Assembly: GCA_002296525.1 (NCBI GenBank)
Contig: DBIA01000012.1
Span: forward strand, 6,657 to 14,959
DNA length: 8,303 nucleotides
DNA from: Candidatus Neomicrothrix sp. UBA814
Lineage (GTDB): Bacteria; Actinomycetota; Acidimicrobiia; Acidimicrobiales; Poriferisodalaceae
Reading direction: 5' to 3'
Part shown: piece after piece, positions 5,903 to 8,303 of the stretch
Layout: each line of letters opens with the position of its first letter
Position numbering within the stretch: position 1 is the first letter of the stretch
Notes under the pieces: model-generated
Told to the model about the DNA's origin: nothing
Databases searched by the model: none
The model's input: the letters and a program-made list of their open reading frames with translations, nothing else
Translations under genes and position numbers: made by a program

Positions 5903-8197
5903 ATGAACAAAATCACTTCTCTCGGAACGCATTTCGGGCCGTATCGAATAGAGAGCGACGGAGACGAAATTATTGCGGTGCATGGTCATGAATTAGATCC
6001 ACACCCGTCTGATATAGGTCAGGCTTATGTGCATAGATCGACACTTCGAGTTCTTCGCCCTTCCGTCAGGCAGTCATGGCTTCGAGATGGACCCAACACG
6101 CGTCGACCCCGGAGAGGTAACGAACCGTTTGTCGAAGTCGAGTGGGACCGAGCCATTGATCTCGTCTCAGACGAACTAAAACGAGTGCAGGGCGAACATG
6201 GTCCCGAAGCCCTTTTCGCTGGCTCGTACGGTTGGGGATCTTCAGGTCGCGTTCATGCGCCCAGCGCTTTGCTGTTTCGACTTCTACGCATGTGCGGGGG
6301 TTACACCGACGTTTGGGGTACGTACTCCTCCTCGGCTGCGGAAGCAATAGTTCCTTACGTACTTGGAATGAGATATCACGCCGCAATTGGTAGAGGTACC
6401 AGTTGGTCGGTAATTGATAAACACACCGACTTGTTTGTCACCTTCGGGGGTCTCAGGCGCTCCAACACTGAAGTGACCTATGGCGGTCAGGGAACGCACC
6501 ACACAGCAGACTGGATGGAAAAGGCTCGTGGTCACGGAACCGAATTTCTCAACATCGGACCCATTCGCGACGACATCGATTCTCGCATCACCTCGCGATG
6601 GCAGCCCATCCGGCCAGGTACTGATGTCGCGCTGATGTTGGCCTGTATCCACACGCTGTTAGTCGAAGGTCGAGTTGACGAAGGCTTTGTTGATACGTAT
6701 GTCCATGGTTGGGAGCGTTTCGCTTCCTACGTCCTCGGAGATACCGATGGCCAACCAAAATCTGCGTCTTGGGCCTCAGGTATTACCGGAATAGAAGCCA
6801 ATACCATTAAGAATCTGGCTGACGAAATGTCGCGCCGCCGCACTCTGATCAACCTGGGTCTATCGGTTCAGCGCGCCGACCACGGAGAGCAGTCTTATTG
6901 GACGGCCACGGCTCTCGCATGCGCTCTGGGTCAGATCGGGCTGCCGGGAGGCGGAATAGCTTTCCCGTTCGGAGCGCAAGGCAATGTAGGCGCTGGTCAG
7001 GTTCGGAAACGAGTGCCAGGAATCCCCATCCCGCCACGGCCTGAAGGCCCACCGATTATTTCAGTGTCTCGTTTTCGCGAGTTGTTGGATAACCCAGGCG
7101 CGATTTATAACTTCAATGGTCAAACTGGCCGGTACCCCGAAATCAAGATGATCTGGTGGGCAGGGGGTAACCCGTTTCACCACCACCAAGATTTGAATGA
7201 ACTTTCGTCAGCCTGGGAGCGCCCCGACACGGTAATCGTGCAAGAGCCTTTCTGGACCCCAACGGCGCGGCGAGCGGACATCGTGTTGCCGTCTACAACA
7301 CCGCTGGAACGAAATGACCTTGGTGGTGCTGAGAACATGCTGATTTCTCATGGGAAAGCGGTGGAAGCGCCTGGCGATGCGCTCGATGACTACCAAATTC
7401 TCGAAATGGTCGCAGAGCGACTCGGTATAAAGGACCAGTTCACTGAAGGTCGTACCGCGGACCAGTGGGTTGAAGTTTTGTACGAAATTTTTCGAGCTGA
7501 GAATGACTGGGCTCCCAATTTTGAACAATTTAGGGAAGCGGGTTATTTACGTCACCCCGAAATGAGCGAAATGGGGGAGAACGAACAGGTCTTTCTCGCT
7601 GAATACCGAGATGATCCCACCGTCCACCCATTGGGCACTCCGAGTGGCCGAATTGAACTGTGGTCTGAAACCATTGCGGAATTCGACTATGACGATTGCC
7701 CGCCACATCCAACATGGATCGAACCATTCGAACGGCTAGGAGGAAGGGGTTCTGAACGCTGGCCGCTACATCTGGTTTCGAACCAACCAACGAGTCGACT
7801 TCACAGCCAATACGACCACACCGAACCAAGTCAGGGGTCGAAGGTAGCGGGGCGAGAACCCATCCGCATACACCCTCAAATTGCTGAAGAACGTGGGATA
7901 TGTGACGGTGACGTGGTGCGTGTATTTAACGACCGGGGAACTTGTCTTGCAGGGGCAGTCATTGACGATTCATTAATGCCCGAAGTGGTGCAACTTTCTA
8001 CTGGAGCCTGGTACGACCCAGATGATGATGGAATGTGCCGGGCAGGAAACCCCAACGTGCTCACAAGAGATAAAGGCACCTCCCAGTTAGCGCAGGGTCC
8101 CTCAGCGCACACTTGTCTGGTGGAAATCGAACGCTTTGAGGGTGCTGCCCCTCGTGTGGAATCCTATGATCCGCCCCTATTCGCAGTCGATGGATAG
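5903..8197 (+). CDS. Molybdopterin-dependent oxidoreductase, DMSO/biotin-sulfoxide reductase family (cytoplasmic)
   Basis: This 764-residue protein is a full-length member of the DMSO-reductase family with bis-MGD molybdenum cofactor, on the DorA/TorA/BisC branch. The N-terminus (THFGPYRIESDGDEI, 9-23) matches the family's opening strand. SYGWGSSGRVH (108-118) holds Y109 and W111, equivalent to Tyr114 and Trp116 of Rhodobacter DMSO reductase; GTYSSSAAE (139-147) holds S142, the expected Mo ligand. WWAGGNPFHHHQD lies mid-protein, and the C-terminal dinucleotide-binding domain runs from about 620 (LVSNQPTSRLHSQYD) to GNPNVLTRDKGTSQLAQG. There is no Tat signal and no cysteine in the first 60 residues, so no N-terminal Fe-S cluster: this fits cytoplasmic BisC-type enzymes, which reduce biotin or methionine sulfoxides. 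The Tyr is reported to be kept in DMSO/biotin-sulfoxide reductases and lacking in TMAO reductases. The direction of catalysis and substrate here are unknown. ATG lies two bases after the previous stop. Confidence 0.92.
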   Translation: MNKITSLGTHFGPYRIESDGDEIIAVHGHELDPHPSDIGQAYVHRSTLRVLRPSVRQSWLRDGPNTRRPRRGNEPFVEVEWDRAIDLVSDELKRVQGEHGPEALFAGSYGWGSSGRVHAPSALLFRLLRMCGGYTDVWGTYSSSAAEAIVPYVLGMRYHAAIGRGTSWSVIDKHTDLFVTFGGLRRSNTEVTYGGQGTHHTADWMEKARGHGTEFLNIGPIRDDIDSRITSRWQPIRPGTDVALMLACIHTLLVEGRVDEGFVDTYVHGWERFASYVLGDTDGQPKSASWASGITGIEANTIKNLADEMSRRRTLINLGLSVQRADHGEQSYWTATALACALGQIGLPGGGIAFPFGAQGNVGAGQVRKRVPGIPIPPRPEGPPIISVSRFRELLDNPGAIYNFNGQTGRYPEIKMIWWAGGNPFHHHQDLNELSSAWERPDTVIVQEPFWTPTARRADIVLPSTTPLERNDLGGAENMLISHGKAVEAPGDALDDYQILEMVAERLGIKDQFTEGRTADQWVEVLYEIFRAENDWAPNFEQFREAGYLRHPEMSEMGENEQVFLAEYRDDPTVHPLGTPSGRIELWSETIAEFDYDDCPPHPTWIEPFERLGGRGSERWPLHLVSNQPTSRLHSQYDHTEPSQGSKVAGREPIRIHPQIAEERGICDGDVVRVFNDRGTCLAGAVIDDSLMPEVVQLSTGAWYDPDDDGMCRAGNPNVLTRDKGTSQLAQGPSAHTCLVEIERFEGAAPRVESYDPPLFAVDG

Positions 8198-8207
8198 AGA
8201 AGAAGAC

Positions 8208-8303
8208 ATGTCAGAAGAAACTCCCTCAGCACAACAATGGCTTGAAGGTTTGGCTAAGGAACTCAACTTGCCTGATCCCAGCACCGAAGAGATCAATAAC
8301 CTG
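8208..8303 (+). CDS. Start of a small protein resembling DUF6457 (3' end outside window)
   Basis: Thirty-two codons are visible, open to the window end. The start is ATG at 8208, ten bases after the molybdoenzyme stop; the gap is an all-purine AGAAGAAGA run before a C, an acceptable ribosome binding site. The visible protein contains QQWLEGLAKELNLPDPS (residues 9-25), an amphipathic start resembling the small actinobacterial DUF6457 proteins (typically WLxxLAxxLGLP near the N-terminus), which are often found beside or fused to MobA-like molybdenum-cofactor guanylyltransferases. Its place directly behind a molybdoenzyme fits that assignment. With so few residues the family call is tentative; the presence of a gene is well supported by position, frame and start site. 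Confidence 0.6.
   Translation, partial: MSEETPSAQQWLEGLAKELNLPDPSTEEINNL

Noticed and set aside
5903..6100. Tat signal or N-terminal 4Fe-4S motif in the molybdoenzyme
   Set aside because: There is no twin-arginine plus hydrophobic segment at the N-terminus and no cysteine in the first 60 residues; the RRPRR run near residue 67-71 is internal and not followed by a hydrophobic stretch.
6284..6652. 122-codon minus-strand reading frame, and neighbouring minus-strand frames within 6066-8112
   Set aside because: All are antisense to the molybdoenzyme, whose family motifs run through the whole length of the plus strand; none shows a domain of its own.

Overview
The window reads as a bacterial chromosome segment of roughly balanced base composition (judged by eye). 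It is densely packed with catabolic and redox genes: seven coding regions and almost no intergenic DNA. No 16S or other marker gene is present, so the host is an inference. The two-domain family III CoA-transferase, the flavin enzymes, GTG starts, a possible leaderless start and a probable DUF6457-type small protein together suggest an actinobacterium, perhaps an uncultured Acidimicrobiia-like lineage. No mobile element, tRNA, rRNA, CRISPR array or convincing terminator was seen.

Layout. (1) Positions 1-672, plus strand: a metallo-beta-lactamase-fold hydrolase of the N-acyl-homoserine-lactonase type, cut at its N-terminus by the window edge. (2) Positions 701-1849, minus strand: a flavoprotein with the acyl-CoA dehydrogenase fold, closer in its motifs to HsaA/DszC-like monooxygenases than to true dehydrogenases. 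It converges on gene 1 with a 28-base gap. (3) A 38-base divergent interval at 1850-1887. (4) A plus-strand gene train from 1888 to the window end: a two-domain family III CoA-transferase (827 aa), a CinA C-terminal-domain protein, a luciferase-like flavin monooxygenase (342 aa), a cytoplasmic DMSO-reductase/BisC-type molybdoenzyme (764 aa), and the first 32 codons of a small protein resembling DUF6457. The junctions are a 1-base overlap and gaps of 9, 2 and 10 bases, so these five genes are very probably one transcript.

How they may work together. The train joins an acyl-CoA activating or transferring enzyme to two redox enzymes, one flavin-dependent and one using the molybdenum pterin cofactor, with a possible cofactor-related protein at the end. 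The CoA-transferase carries its active-site Asp only in the second half (D597) and has Trp (W188) at the equivalent place in the first half. That layout recalls the DMSP-cleaving enzyme DddD. The molybdoenzyme has the Tyr/Trp pair and Ser ligand of DMSO and biotin-sulfoxide reductases. One hypothesis is therefore a pathway for organosulfur compounds or sulfoxides; an ordinary acyl-CoA catabolic operon with an unknown substrate is equally open. The substrate cannot be read from the sequence.
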